DNA of 64,000 bases from an uncultured Roseburia sp. (GTDB lineage Bacteria > Bacillota > Clostridia > Lachnospirales > Lachnospiraceae): assembly GCA_947649645.1 (NCBI GenBank), contig CANSSP010000001.1, positions 1 through 64,000 on the forward strand, given 5' to 3'. Below the pieces are notes generated by a model. The model did no database searches, had not been told where the DNA came from, and saw nothing but the letters and a program-made list of their open reading frames with translations. The position numbers were made by a program, and so were the translations under genes. The first letter of the stretch is position 1, and each line of letters starts with the position of its first letter. Below, one piece after another: positions 45,850 through 58,838 of the stretch.

Positions 45850-45890
45850 AATAAAAGAGCACCGGCTGACGGAACCGGTGCTCTTTTATT
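45850..45890. terminator. Bidirectional rho-independent terminator
   Basis: AATAAAAGAGCACCGG (45850-45865) and CCGGTGCTCTTTTATT (45875-45890) form a 16-bp perfect stem whose A/T ends serve as T-runs on both strands. It lies between the convergent holA and rpsT genes. A second smaller hairpin at 45951-45979 lies nearer to the rpsT stop. Confidence 0.9.
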
Positions 45891-45986
45891 TATGCGCAGA
45901 CCCGTGAAAAGGAATATGCCACGAAAGCGGCATACAGGTCGTGCGGCGGACGGGAAAATACGTTTTTCCTGTCCGATAGTGTCTGA

Positions 45987-46250
45987 TTACTCCATCGCAT
46001 TTACAATCTTTGTAAGATGGGAAACTTTTCTGGCGGAGTTATTCTTGTGATAGACTCCCTTGGAACAAGCCTTCTCGATTGTGGAAATCGCAGACGGCAG
46101 AGCAGCTTTTGCGGCCTCTTTGTCGTTTGCTGCGACTGCGGCTTCTACTTTTTTCATCGCGGTCCTGACACTGCTTCGAATGGATTTATTTCTTGCAGTT
46201 CTCACCTTTGTCACTAAGATTCTCTTTTTCGCAGATTTAATGTTAGCCAA
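45987..46250 (-). CDS. rpsT: 30S ribosomal protein S20
   Basis: An 87-residue small ribosomal protein: MANIKSAKKRILVTKVRTAR at the start, helical and Lys/Arg/Ala-rich throughout. The start codon is TTG (46248-46250), with GGAGG 8 bases upstream. An in-frame GTG at 46257-46259 overlaps that ribosome site and is unlikely. Use of a weak TTG start echoes Escherichia coli rpsT, where it is part of translational feedback by S20. Confidence 0.95.
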   Translation of the reverse strand: MANIKSAKKRILVTKVRTARNKSIRSSVRTAMKKVEAAVAANDKEAAKAALPSAISTIEKACSKGVYHKNNSARKVSHLTKIVNAME

Positions 46251-46348
46251 TCCGTACACCTCCGTTTGTAGGTTATGTTAAAACCGTTTTCGCATCAATT
46301 GTTACATTAAAGCCGGACACGGACAGTTCAATGTAAACATACTTATGT

Positions 46349-46377
46349 ATTTTAGGGCATATGGGACATTCTGTCAA
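46349..46377 (-). promoter_or_regulatory. rpsT promoter
   Basis: Minus strand: -35 TTGACA (46372-46377 complement), 17-bp spacer, -10 TAAAAT (46349-46354 complement). It gives a leader of about 90 bases before the TTG start, enough for a structured autoregulatory region. Confidence 0.8.
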
Positions 46378-46404
46378 GAGGGATGATAAAAAATCTCTTT
46401 TGTG

Positions 46405-46433
46405 TGGACAATTCGTGTATTGTATACTATAAT
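46405..46433 (+). promoter_or_regulatory. Promoter of the GH79-like gene
   Basis: TGGACA (46405-46410), a 17-bp spacer and TATAAT (46428-46433) lie about 80 bases before the start codon, divergent from the rpsT promoter. No sugar-responsive operator was recognised. Confidence 0.75.
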
Positions 46434-46513
46434 ATTTACAGATTTGAGTGCTATTTCAGGCACATTTTATGCAACCTGATGTCTCGAGGGGAATTACGAA
46501 AGGAGAATATTTT

Positions 46514-48046
46514 ATGTCACAATCAATCAAGCTCACTCCCGACGCGCTGAAGGCACTGCGGGAAGTCAACCCGATGATGATGTCTTACAACGTAGAGTTT
46601 GCCGAGGTTACCGGAGGAACATTCTGGAAGGCGTATACGCCGGAGCAGGTCGCCGGAACAGAGGAGTTTTATGTCGAGCCGTCTTCTGAGGGTATTGCGG
46701 CCATGTACAAGGATCTGATGCAGGTTTATCCGCCGATTGATCTGTACAACGAAAAGCTTCGCGGCCTCGCGAAGGAATTTGGTCCCGTCTGGGTCCGCGT
46801 GTCTGGCACCTGGGCGACCAAGACGTATTATGATTTTGACGGCACGACGAACGGTCAGGTTCCGGAAGGGTATCTTAATGTTCTGACGAAAGATCAGTGG
46901 ATCGGTGTTCTGGATTTTGTGAAAGCAATCGGCGCAAAGCTGATCGTCTCCGTGGCGAACTGCCCGGGACTTCACAGTGCAGAGGAGCCGTGGCACCCGG
47001 CGGAGGCGGAAAAGCTCTTTTCTTTCAGCAGGGAGTACGGTGTTCCGATCAATGCCGCAGAGTTTGCGAATGAGCCGAATATGATGGAAGATACCGGATT
47101 CCCCAAGGGGTATACACCGGCTCATTATCGTCGTGATCAGGATTTGTTTTTCCAGTGGCTTCGGGCAAATTACCCGGACTGCATCTGCGTCGGCCCAAGT
47201 ACGACAGGCGGAGACGATATTACGTTCGGGAAGGGCGGCGCGGACGGCAAAACGGGCGGCGTTGAGCAGCTTGTGGCCAATACCTGCAACTGTGCGGATC
47301 TGCTCGAAGGGACGAAGGAGCCTCTGGATGTATTCAGCTATCATTATTATAACGGTGTATCGGAGCGTCTCGCTTCCGTCATGCCGTCCGGGCACTGGCT
47401 GGCGGAGGATGCGAGTACGGAGCCTTATCTGGCGACTGCGCCCAATTTTGCACGCACTTATGCGCCGATGCGCGACAAATACTGTCCGGGAGCAGAGATG
47501 TGGGTGACGGAGTCCGGAGATGCGGGCGGCGGCGGCGACACCTGGGCTTCTACCTATCTGGATGTCCTGCGCACCTTAAATGAGCTGGGTGGTTTTGCTT
47601 CCATCACAAACGGCGTGATTTTCCACAATACGCTGGCTTCATCCGATTATGGTTTCCTCGCGCGTGAAGTGTTTGACCCGCGTCCGAACTATTTTGCAGT
47701 GCTTCTGTGGAACCGGCTGATGGGAACGACTGTTTACGATTCCGCAGAGCCGGTCAGGGAAGGGGCGCACGTCTATGCGCATTCGAGAAAAGACGGGAAA
47801 GACGGAGTGGTATATCTGATCATCAATAATTCGCTTACAGAGACGACTTCCGTGGAACTGCCGAAGGATGCGCAGCGTTATACGCTGGCCGGTGAAAACG
47901 GCAATATGCGCGCGACAGTCATGACGTTAAACGGAAAGCCGCTTGTTCTCGGCGAAAATAATGCACTGCCCGAGCTGACCGGGGTGGCGCAGGCCGCGGG
48001 AACCGCAGAGCTGGCTCCGGGTACCTGTACGTTTTTTGTCTTATAG
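46514..48046 (+). CDS. Glycoside hydrolase resembling GH79 (heparanase/beta-glucuronidase type)
   Basis: A 510-residue TIM-barrel glycosidase. The probable acid/base Glu 187 is in NAAEFANEPNMM (clan A NEP motif). The probable nucleophile Glu 333 is in MWVTESGDAGGGG, similar to heparanase-like GH79. The C-terminal beta domain contains VVYLIINNSLTET. There is no signal peptide, so it is cytoplasmic and would need imported glucuronide-type oligosaccharides; no transporter is adjacent. ATG 46514 has AAGGAG upstream. The GH79 placement is by motif feel and could be a related clan A family. Confidence 0.7.
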   Translation: MSQSIKLTPDALKALREVNPMMMSYNVEFAEVTGGTFWKAYTPEQVAGTEEFYVEPSSEGIAAMYKDLMQVYPPIDLYNEKLRGLAKEFGPVWVRVSGTWATKTYYDFDGTTNGQVPEGYLNVLTKDQWIGVLDFVKAIGAKLIVSVANCPGLHSAEEPWHPAEAEKLFSFSREYGVPINAAEFANEPNMMEDTGFPKGYTPAHYRRDQDLFFQWLRANYPDCICVGPSTTGGDDITFGKGGADGKTGGVEQLVANTCNCADLLEGTKEPLDVFSYHYYNGVSERLASVMPSGHWLAEDASTEPYLATAPNFARTYAPMRDKYCPGAEMWVTESGDAGGGGDTWASTYLDVLRTLNELGGFASITNGVIFHNTLASSDYGFLAREVFDPRPNYFAVLLWNRLMGTTVYDSAEPVREGAHVYAHSRKDGKDGVVYLIINNSLTETTSVELPKDAQRYTLAGENGNMRATVMTLNGKPLVLGENNALPELTGVAQAAGTAELAPGTCTFFVL

Positions 48047-48089
48047 GAAGTCCATGAGGTAAAAGCGTCTGTTGTTTTCTGTCCGAGGG

Positions 48090-48138
48090 AAAAACATTCC
48101 CGGGATGAGATAAAATCTCAGTCCCGGGAATGTTTTTT
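48090..48138 (+). terminator. Strong rho-independent terminator
   Basis: AAAAACATTCCCGGGA (48090-48105) pairs with TCCCGGGAATGTTTTT (48122-48137). The inner TGAGAT/ATCTCA extends the stem further, and the T-run is TTTTTT. It closes the GH79-like gene and may also work for the convergent gene downstream. Confidence 0.92.
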
Positions 48139-48190
48139 GTTTATGTAAGCGTGTTTTCATAACCTGCAGCCCGCACGCTTCTGTGAAGTT

Positions 48191-48985
48191 CTAGTAGGTA
48201 TATCCGTAGCTGGTCTTTTTGTAATTGATGTAGTAGTAAGAGGTAAGCGTACCGTTGTCCTTTGTATTTTTAAATTCCAATTTTACCTGGTACGGCTGAT
48301 TTTTCTTTAACGTGCCGACGTGCAGTTTTGCTCCGCTCACGCCCTTCGCATAATTTCGCACGGAGTAATAGGCGGATTCTTTTGGGGAATACAGTTCGAT
48401 GCCGGTGAGCTTCCAGCCCGATTTCACAGCGACTTCGATGATTGCGTTTGACTTGTTTTTTGTCAGTTTCAGGTTCGTTGTATTCTGGCTTTTGAGCTTT
48501 GACGCAAGATTTGTGCTCTTGCCGTTTTTGAGTCCCGCGATTTTGACTGTTTTGAGCGGATTGGTGTAATCTTTGACGTTGACTGTAGTCTCGTATTTTT
48601 TGTTATCAATCTGAAAAGAGACTCTGGAGGAACCTTTTTTCAGGAGTTTCAGCCCGATTGAATAGCTGTAATTGTTGCTGCCGGTTTTGGACGGGGCCGT
48701 GTCGTCAAAATATTGCGTCTCATAGTTGTATGAATTGGAGCTTTTCTGCAGATATCCTGGCTTTACCACGGACGGATCAGAACTCTTTACCGAAGATTTT
48801 TTTATTGTCTGGCTTTTGGAAAGACCTCCGACGTAGATACTGGTGGATGTGACGCCTTTGCCGTACCGGTAGACCGTCTGGCTTTCGGGCACGTAGGGTG
48901 CTGCCATGACGGATACCGGGATGGTTGTGACGAGAACGGCAAGTGTGAGCACAAGAACCGCCGCTTTCTGGATGAGTTTTTTCAT
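48191..48985 (-). CDS. Secreted Ig-like protein of unknown function
   Basis: 264 residues. A Sec signal peptide (MKKLIQKAAVLVLTLAVLVT, cleaved after about VMAA) is followed by a Lys-, Ser- and Tyr-rich mature part. SSDPSVVKPG and SRVSFQIDNKKYETTVNVKD resemble bacterial Ig-like (Big_2) strands. Two segments repeat: YGKGVTSTSIYVGGLSKSQ near the start and YAKGVSGAKLHVGTLKKNQ near 224. No cell-wall anchor is present. ATG 48985 follows AAGGAGAAG. I do not recognise a named family; surface adhesion or matrix binding is only a guess. Confidence 0.75.
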   Translation of the reverse strand: MKKLIQKAAVLVLTLAVLVTTIPVSVMAAPYVPESQTVYRYGKGVTSTSIYVGGLSKSQTIKKSSVKSSDPSVVKPGYLQKSSNSYNYETQYFDDTAPSKTGSNNYSYSIGLKLLKKGSSRVSFQIDNKKYETTVNVKDYTNPLKTVKIAGLKNGKSTNLASKLKSQNTTNLKLTKNKSNAIIEVAVKSGWKLTGIELYSPKESAYYSVRNYAKGVSGAKLHVGTLKKNQPYQVKLEFKNTKDNGTLTSYYYINYKKTSYGYTY

Positions 48986-49025
48986 AACACTTCTCCTTTC
49001 TGGTTGTCTGTACAGTGACAAAACC

Positions 49026-49054
49026 ATTATATTCTAATTGTAAAATAGTGTCAA
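49026..49054 (-). promoter_or_regulatory. Consensus promoter of the secreted protein gene
   Basis: Minus strand: TTGACA (49049-49054 complement), exactly 17 bases, TATAAT (49026-49031 complement). This is a perfect sigma-A consensus promoter, implying strong expression of the secreted protein. Confidence 0.88.
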
Positions 49055-49092
49055 GTAAGCGGAAGCGTTTTCTGAAAAAAGCAGAAAATTGG

Positions 49093-49120
49093 TTGACAAC
49101 CCAACGCATTATGCTATGAT
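49093..49120 (+). promoter_or_regulatory. lon promoter
   Basis: TTGACA (49093-49098), a 16-bp spacer and TATGAT (49115-49120) lie about 110 bases before lon. A hairpin TGCGGT/ACCGCA (49151-49165) followed by a T-rich run (49166-49174) sits in the leader and might attenuate transcription. Confidence 0.7.
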
Positions 49121-49183
49121 AGAGGGGAATCCAGAAAACTGATTGTCTGTTGCGGTGGAACCGCATATTTTTTTACAAATATA

Positions 49184-49210
49184 TTAGCACTCGATTGATG
49201 GGAGTGCTGA
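49184..49210. promoter_or_regulatory. CIRCE element (HrcA operator) before lon
   Basis: TTAGCACTC (49184-49192), nine bases, GAGTGCTGA (49202-49210). This matches the CIRCE consensus TTAGCACTC-N9-GAGTGCTAA at 17 of 18 arm positions. It ends just before the lon ribosome site GGGAGGG. HrcA normally represses groE and dnaK through it, so lon here is probably a class I heat-shock gene. Confidence 0.9.
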
Positions 49211-49229
49211 CAAGCTGGGAGGGAAGCAT

Positions 49230-51512
49230 ATGTTAGTGATACCGATATATGATATGATACTTTTACCCGATATTACTTTTTATTTTAAGAAAGAGTTTTT
49301 TGACGGAGTCGCTGCCGAGGATCTCGCGCCGGGGCAGGAGGTCGTATTTCTGATGCAGAAGGAGGGGAAGAACCGGAGCGAGCTTGTGGCGGATGATTTC
49401 TATCCGGTCGGAGTCGCGGGCAGGGTGGAGAAACCAGATGAAGAGGGAAATATCAGCATCCATGTCACAGAGCGTGTCAGAGTCTTAGAGATCCACGTCA
49501 GTGAGGAAAAAATTTCCGCGGCGGCCGAGCCGCTTGCGGAGACAGAAGATCTCGCCGAAGCAGAGGAAAAGGAGCGGTTTGACCGGATGAAAAACAGTCT
49601 GCTGGCATTTGCGCAGAATTACCAGTGGGGGATCTGGGCGCGGGGCTATATTCTGCACTGGAAAAATATGTCGGAGATGGTCTGCGCACTGTCTGCGTAT
49701 CTGGATCTGACGGACAAAGAACGGTATGAGATTGTAAAGACAAATTCACGTGCCGGTCGTGCGGAACGGATGGAGCGCGCGATTTATGAATTTGTGGAAA
49801 CGGCGCTGGTGCGCCAGGAGGCAGAGAGCGCACAGAAGGCCTCGCACGAACAGGTCTACCGCGAAGATGCAATCAGAAAGCAGATTGATTTTCTGCAGGG
49901 CAAGCTGGATGAGATGCACCCGGAAAATATTTCGGATGTGAGACGGTTTGAGACGAAAATCAAAGAGGCGGGAATGAACGGGACGGCGTTAAAGGAGGCT
50001 GAAAAAATCTTAAACCGGATGAAGCAGGAGGGAAAGGACGGGCATGAGTACGGCATGCTCTATGACTATCTCGACTTTGTGACAACGCTTTCATGGAAGA
50101 AAGAGGAAGTCAGCGCGATTGATTTAGGGAAAGCGGAGAAGATTCTCGACGAGGACCATTATGGGCTTCTGAAGGTAAAAAAGAGGATTGTCGAGCAGAT
50201 GGCGGTTATGGAACTGCGCAGGCAGCAGTCGGGCTCTATTTTATTGTTTGTCGGCGCGCCGGGTACCGGAAAGACCAGTATCGGAAAGAGCATTGCGAAG
50301 GCGCTCGGGCGCAGGTATGTAAGGGTCAGCCTGGGCGGCGTCCGGGATGAGGCGGAGATTCGCGGGCACAGACGCACATATATCGGGGCGATGCCGGGGA
50401 GAATCATGGAAGGGATGAAACAGAGCGGTGTCTCGAATCCGGTCATGGTGCTGGATGAAGTCGACAAGCTCTCAAAGGACTACAGCGGCGATCCGGCGAG
50501 CGCGCTTCTGGAGGTGCTGGACCCCGAGCAGAACAATACGTTTACCGATCATTATATGAACGTCCCCTATGATCTGTCCGACGTGCTGTTTGTGTGTACG
50601 GCAAACAGTACGGACACAATACCGGAACCGTTGTTAAACCGCATGGAGGTTATTTCATTTCCAGGCTATACGCCGCTGGAAAAATTTCAGATTGCCAGGC
50701 GCCATCTCCTGCCCGATGCGATGAAAAAGATGGGACTTAAGGCTGCCAATTTAAAAATTACGGACGAGGCACTCCATTGTGTTATCCGCGATTACACAAT
50801 GGAATCGGGTGTCAGAGGACTGAAAAAGAGAATGGAAACACTGTGCCGCTGTGCGGCGGTGAGGCTGGTAAAGGGAGAGAAAAAGCATCTGACCGTAAGT
50901 CCGAAAAAGCTGCCGAAATATCTGGACCGCAGACCAATCCGTCATGAGGGCATTCTTGAGGAAAAGAGGCCGGGAATCGTCACCGGCCTTGCCTGGACAC
51001 AGGCAGGCGGGGATATTCTTTTTATTGAGACGCTTTTAAACGATGGAAGCGGCAGGATGAGGATCACGGGACAGCTCGGCGACGTGATGAAGGAGTCGGC
51101 GCAGATTGCGGTGAGCCTGGTCCGGAAGCTTTATCCGAAGGAGACGGCAGACTGGGATGAGTGTGATCTGCACATCCATGTACCGTCGGGGGCGGTGCCA
51201 AAAGACGGACCTTCGGCCGGAATCACACTGACGACGGCACTGGCTTCCCTTGTGACCAATAAAGCAGTCAGTCCCTCTTATGCCATGACAGGAGAGGTGT
51301 CGCTGCGGGGAACCGTGATGCCCATCGGCGGACTGCCCGAAAAACTGATGGCCGCCGAGCGCGCCGGGATCTCCAGAGTGTTTATCCCGGAAGAGAATGT
51401 GGATGATCTGGACGATGTGGCGGAAGAGGTGAAAGAGAAACTGAAAATCATTCCGGTAAAAAAAGTGACGGAAGTGCTCGATAAAGTGCTGGGCGCTGCG
51501 CCGGAATTTTAA
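49230..51512 (+). CDS. lon: ATP-dependent protease Lon (LonA)
   Basis: A 760-residue AAA+ protease that degrades misfolded and regulatory proteins. It has an N-terminal substrate-binding domain (PIYDMILLPDITFYF), coiled helices to about 300, Walker A GAPGTGKT (342-349), Walker B VMVLDEVDKL, and the C-terminal protease with Ser 662 in KDGPSAGI and Lys 705 in GGLPEKLMAA. It is slightly shorter than Bacillus LonA, with a compact N-terminus. GGGAGGG precedes the ATG, and a CIRCE element precedes that. It is followed 18 bases later by a cysteine hydrolase gene. Confidence 0.96.
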   Translation: MLVIPIYDMILLPDITFYFKKEFFDGVAAEDLAPGQEVVFLMQKEGKNRSELVADDFYPVGVAGRVEKPDEEGNISIHVTERVRVLEIHVSEEKISAAAEPLAETEDLAEAEEKERFDRMKNSLLAFAQNYQWGIWARGYILHWKNMSEMVCALSAYLDLTDKERYEIVKTNSRAGRAERMERAIYEFVETALVRQEAESAQKASHEQVYREDAIRKQIDFLQGKLDEMHPENISDVRRFETKIKEAGMNGTALKEAEKILNRMKQEGKDGHEYGMLYDYLDFVTTLSWKKEEVSAIDLGKAEKILDEDHYGLLKVKKRIVEQMAVMELRRQQSGSILLFVGAPGTGKTSIGKSIAKALGRRYVRVSLGGVRDEAEIRGHRRTYIGAMPGRIMEGMKQSGVSNPVMVLDEVDKLSKDYSGDPASALLEVLDPEQNNTFTDHYMNVPYDLSDVLFVCTANSTDTIPEPLLNRMEVISFPGYTPLEKFQIARRHLLPDAMKKMGLKAANLKITDEALHCVIRDYTMESGVRGLKKRMETLCRCAAVRLVKGEKKHLTVSPKKLPKYLDRRPIRHEGILEEKRPGIVTGLAWTQAGGDILFIETLLNDGSGRMRITGQLGDVMKESAQIAVSLVRKLYPKETADWDECDLHIHVPSGAVPKDGPSAGITLTTALASLVTNKAVSPSYAMTGEVSLRGTVMPIGGLPEKLMAAERAGISRVFIPEENVDDLDDVAEEVKEKLKIIPVKKVTEVLDKVLGAAPEF

Positions 51513-51530
51513 GGAGAAATGGAGGAAGGC

Positions 51531-52055
51531 ATGAGAGAGATACTGGTTGTGATTGATATGCAGAACGATTTTATTGACGGGGCCCTGGGAACGAAAGAAG
51601 CACGGGCGATCGTTCCTTTCGTGGCGGAAGAGATCAGAAAATATCCTGTGGGAGATGTGTTCGCCACGAGGGACACCCACGGTCCGGATTATAAAAATAC
51701 GCAGGAGGGGAGGCGGCTCCCCGTCCCGCACTGTATCAGAGGAACGGCGGGGTGGCAGCTCTGCCCCGAAGTCGCGGAGGCACTCGGCGGGGCAGAAGTG
51801 ATCGACAAGCCGGGATTTGGTTCCCGTCTTCTGGCGGAGAAGCTTCTTGCGATCGCGAAGGAGGAACCGGTCGGGCTGACACTTCTGGGGCTCTGCACGG
51901 ATATCTGTGTGGTGTCGAATGCACTTCTGCTGAAGGCGTATCTGCCGGAGACACCGGTCAGGGTCCTTGCGTCCTGCTGTGCCGGCGTGACGCCGGAGAG
52001 TCACCGCGCCGCGCTTGAGACGATGCAGATGTGCCAGATTGAGATCGTGGAATAA
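51531..52055 (+). CDS. Isochorismatase-like cysteine hydrolase (nicotinamidase-like)
   Basis: A 174-residue hydrolase. The catalytic triad can be read as Asp in VVIDMQNDFIDG, Lys in the central VIDKPGFGS region (less sure) and Cys in LLGLCTDICVVSNA. DTHGPDY resembles the metal-binding part of nicotinamidases. The DMQNDF and CTDICV motifs fit nicotinamidase or a related amidase. ATG 51531 is preferred because GGAGG has proper spacing; ATG 51519 is only 2 bases from its GGAG. It probably shares the lon transcript. NAD salvage is a plausible role. Confidence 0.85.
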   Translation: MREILVVIDMQNDFIDGALGTKEARAIVPFVAEEIRKYPVGDVFATRDTHGPDYKNTQEGRRLPVPHCIRGTAGWQLCPEVAEALGGAEVIDKPGFGSRLLAEKLLAIAKEEPVGLTLLGLCTDICVVSNALLLKAYLPETPVRVLASCCAGVTPESHRAALETMQMCQIEIVE

Positions 52056-52129
52056 AGTACGTTTTTGTACAAAACAGACAAATATCATATGTAAAATCTG
52101 TATTGAGTCAACAAAAATGTATATTTCTG

Positions 52130-52158
52130 TTGACACGGAAAAAATCAAATATTATAAT
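52130..52158 (+). promoter_or_regulatory. Consensus promoter of the licT-bgl operon
   Basis: TTGACA (52130-52135), 17 bases, TATAAT (52153-52158): a perfect consensus. Transcripts start about 20 bases before the antiterminator RNA target, so control is by termination rather than initiation. No clear cre site was seen. Confidence 0.88.
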
Positions 52159-52186
52159 TTACCCATAAATCAATAAGCAATTCACT

Positions 52187-52283
52187 GGGTTGTTACTTTT
52201 ATTAGGCAAAACTGGATGATACTGAAGAGCAGAAGGCATATCTGATATGCCGTCGTGCTGTTTGGTCTGATTTCAGTTTTTTT
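52187..52283 (+). promoter_or_regulatory. LicT/BglG RNA antiterminator (RAT) overlapping a terminator
   Basis: The RAT is at 52187-52213: it opens GGGTTGTTACT and closes AGGCAAAACT, as in BglG/LicT targets. Its end AAAACTG (52208-52214) pairs with CAGTTTT (52274-52280) at the base of a terminator. The inner hairpins of that terminator include GGCATAT/ATATGCC, and it ends in a T-run at 52277-52283. Folding the RAT prevents the terminator. It precedes licT itself, so the antiterminator controls its own operon. Confidence 0.88.
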
Positions 52284-52395
52284 ATTGCCCGGATGGCTGA
52301 CCGGCAGCCGGGGAACGGAGCAGAACAACCCACCGCGGGCGCAGGATTCTTTTTTATCCGGATCTCAATTCATAAATGAGGAGCAGACATCACTC

Positions 52396-53250
52396 ATGAA
52401 AATTCTGAAAATTATAAATAATAATATTGTCAGTTCAGTGGACCAGAGGGGCAAAGAAGTCGTTGTCATGGGAAGGGGTATCGGATTTAAAAAAAAGCAG
52501 GGGGATGAGATCAGTCTGGCGGCGGTGGAAAAAATATTTATCCTGCCCGAGGAGAGCACAAACCGGTTTATGGAGCTTGCGGCGGACATACCGTATGAGC
52601 ATATGCAGCTTGCGGAGGAGATCATCCATTATGCAAAAAAGAAGCTGGGAAAGAAACTGAGTAAAAATATTTACATCACGCTGACAGATCACCTCAATTA
52701 TGCGATTGAACGGAAAAAACAGGGGATCCAGGTACATAACGCGCTGTTGTGGGAGATTCAGAAATTTTATCCCACAGAGTATGCGGTGGGGCTTAAGGCG
52801 CTCGGAATGGTGCAGGAGAAAATGGAAGGGCTGATGCTTCCGGTGGACGAGGCGGCGTTTATCGCCCTGCATCTGGTGAACGCGGAGATGGACACGGATA
52901 TGAGGCAGTCTGTTCCGGTACCGGGTATGATAAAGGATATTTTAAATATTGTCCGCTATACCGTCGGAGGAGAGATGGATGAAGAGTCGCTGGCCTATGA
53001 GCGGCTGGTCACGCATCTGAAGTTTTTTCTGCAGAGAATCATCAAGGAAGAGACGTATCAGGGCGACGACGAAGACATGAGGAGGACGATACGGGAGCAT
53101 TGTCCGGAAGAATATGGATGTGCGCTTAAAATAAAGGATTACGTAAAAGCAAAAATAGGGCATGAGACGACGGAGGATGAGCTGGTTTATCTGACATTGC
53201 ACATCAACCGCGTCAGCGGAGAAAGGCGCAGGAAGGAAAGACAGGAATAA
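52396..53250 (+). CDS. licT: BglG/LicT-family transcription antiterminator
   Basis: 284 residues. The N-terminal co-antiterminator RNA-binding domain (MKILKIINNNIVSSVDQRGK, about 1-57) is followed by two PTS regulation domains (about 65-170 and 172-284) with conserved His in DHLNYAIERK, FIALHLVNAE and LTLHINRVSG. Phosphorylation by the PTS should tune activity to beta-glucoside supply. ATG 52396 was chosen because the CAT domain begins there; the frame upstream is the terminator region. It controls the PTS and GH1 genes downstream. Confidence 0.93.
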   Translation: MKILKIINNNIVSSVDQRGKEVVVMGRGIGFKKKQGDEISLAAVEKIFILPEESTNRFMELAADIPYEHMQLAEEIIHYAKKKLGKKLSKNIYITLTDHLNYAIERKKQGIQVHNALLWEIQKFYPTEYAVGLKALGMVQEKMEGLMLPVDEAAFIALHLVNAEMDTDMRQSVPVPGMIKDILNIVRYTVGGEMDEESLAYERLVTHLKFFLQRIIKEETYQGDDEDMRRTIREHCPEEYGCALKIKDYVKAKIGHETTEDELVYLTLHINRVSGERRRKERQE

Positions 53251-55215
<1,965 letters not shown>

Positions 55216-55268
55216 ATCTTTTCCAAAATCGTTATAATTTAGAACAGAGATCCGTGTTGAGACAGTGA

Positions 55269-56765
<1,497 letters not shown>

Positions 56766-56786
56766 GCGCGGCTGTGTCCCTGAAAT

Positions 56787-58300
<1,514 letters not shown>

Positions 58301-58325
58301 TCGTTCCCTGATACATTTATGGCAG

Positions 58326-58362
58326 AGAAAAAGCCTCACAGTCAGTATTGCTGTGGGGCTTT
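58326..58362. terminator. Terminator shared by the bgl operon and pyrI
   Basis: AAAGCCTCACAG (58330-58341) and CTGTGGGGCTTT (58351-58362) form a 12-bp stem with one G-T pair. On the minus strand the stem is followed by TTTTT, a proper terminator for pyrB-pyrI. On the plus strand the T-run is weak. Confidence 0.8.
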
Positions 58363-58400
58363 ATGCTTTCAGATGTCAGAAAATTTTTTCACACGCAGCT

Positions 58401-58838
58401 TTAACGTCTGCCGGGACTGCGGTATTTTTCTTCACAGTATTTGCAGCGGTAGACTTCATGCTCCTTGTCGGTCAGAAAGAAAATCTGGTCGAGCTCCTGT
58501 TCGATGGATGTAATGCAGCGGGGATTTCTGCACCGGATAATATTTTTGATCTTTTTGGGGAGATGCAATTCCCGCTTTTCCACGATCTTCTGGTCTTTAA
58601 TGACGTTGACGGTGATATTGTGGTCGATAAAGCCCAGAATTTCAAGGTCTAAGTCCCCGATCGGGCACTCTACCTTCAGAATATCCTTTTTTCCCATCTT
58701 ATTACTTTTCGCATTTTTTATAATGGCGACCGGACAGTCCAGGTTGTCCAGCTTCAGATCATGGTAAATCTGCAGACTCATACCGGCGCGGATATGGTCT
58801 AATACAAAACCCTCCTGGATTCCACTGATATTTAACAT
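58401..58838 (-). CDS. pyrI: Aspartate carbamoyltransferase regulatory subunit
   Basis: 145 residues. An N-terminal allosteric nucleotide-binding domain (GFVLDHIRAGMSLQIYHDL) is followed by the zinc domain with four Cys: CRNPRC near 102 and CKYC near 134. It binds the catalytic trimers and conveys CTP/ATP control. AAGGAG lies before the ATG. Bacillus lacks PyrI, so its presence points to the clostridial form of the enzyme. The gap to pyrB is 191 bases, unusually long. Confidence 0.95.
   Translation of the reverse strand: MLNISGIQEGFVLDHIRAGMSLQIYHDLKLDNLDCPVAIIKNAKSNKMGKKDILKVECPIGDLDLEILGFIDHNITVNVIKDQKIVEKRELHLPKKIKNIIRCRNPRCITSIEQELDQIFFLTDKEHEVYRCKYCEEKYRSPGRR

Noticed and set aside
49149..49175. 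T-box core motif (GGTGGAACCGC) in the lon leader
   Set aside because: Eleven bases match the T-box antiterminator core, but only about 30 transcribed bases precede it, leaving no room for stem I and a specifier loop, and lon is not an amino-acid-related gene.
52255..52395. N-terminal extension of LicT
   Set aside because: The extra frame lies in the terminator and spacer region; the RNA-binding domain starts at ATG 52396.
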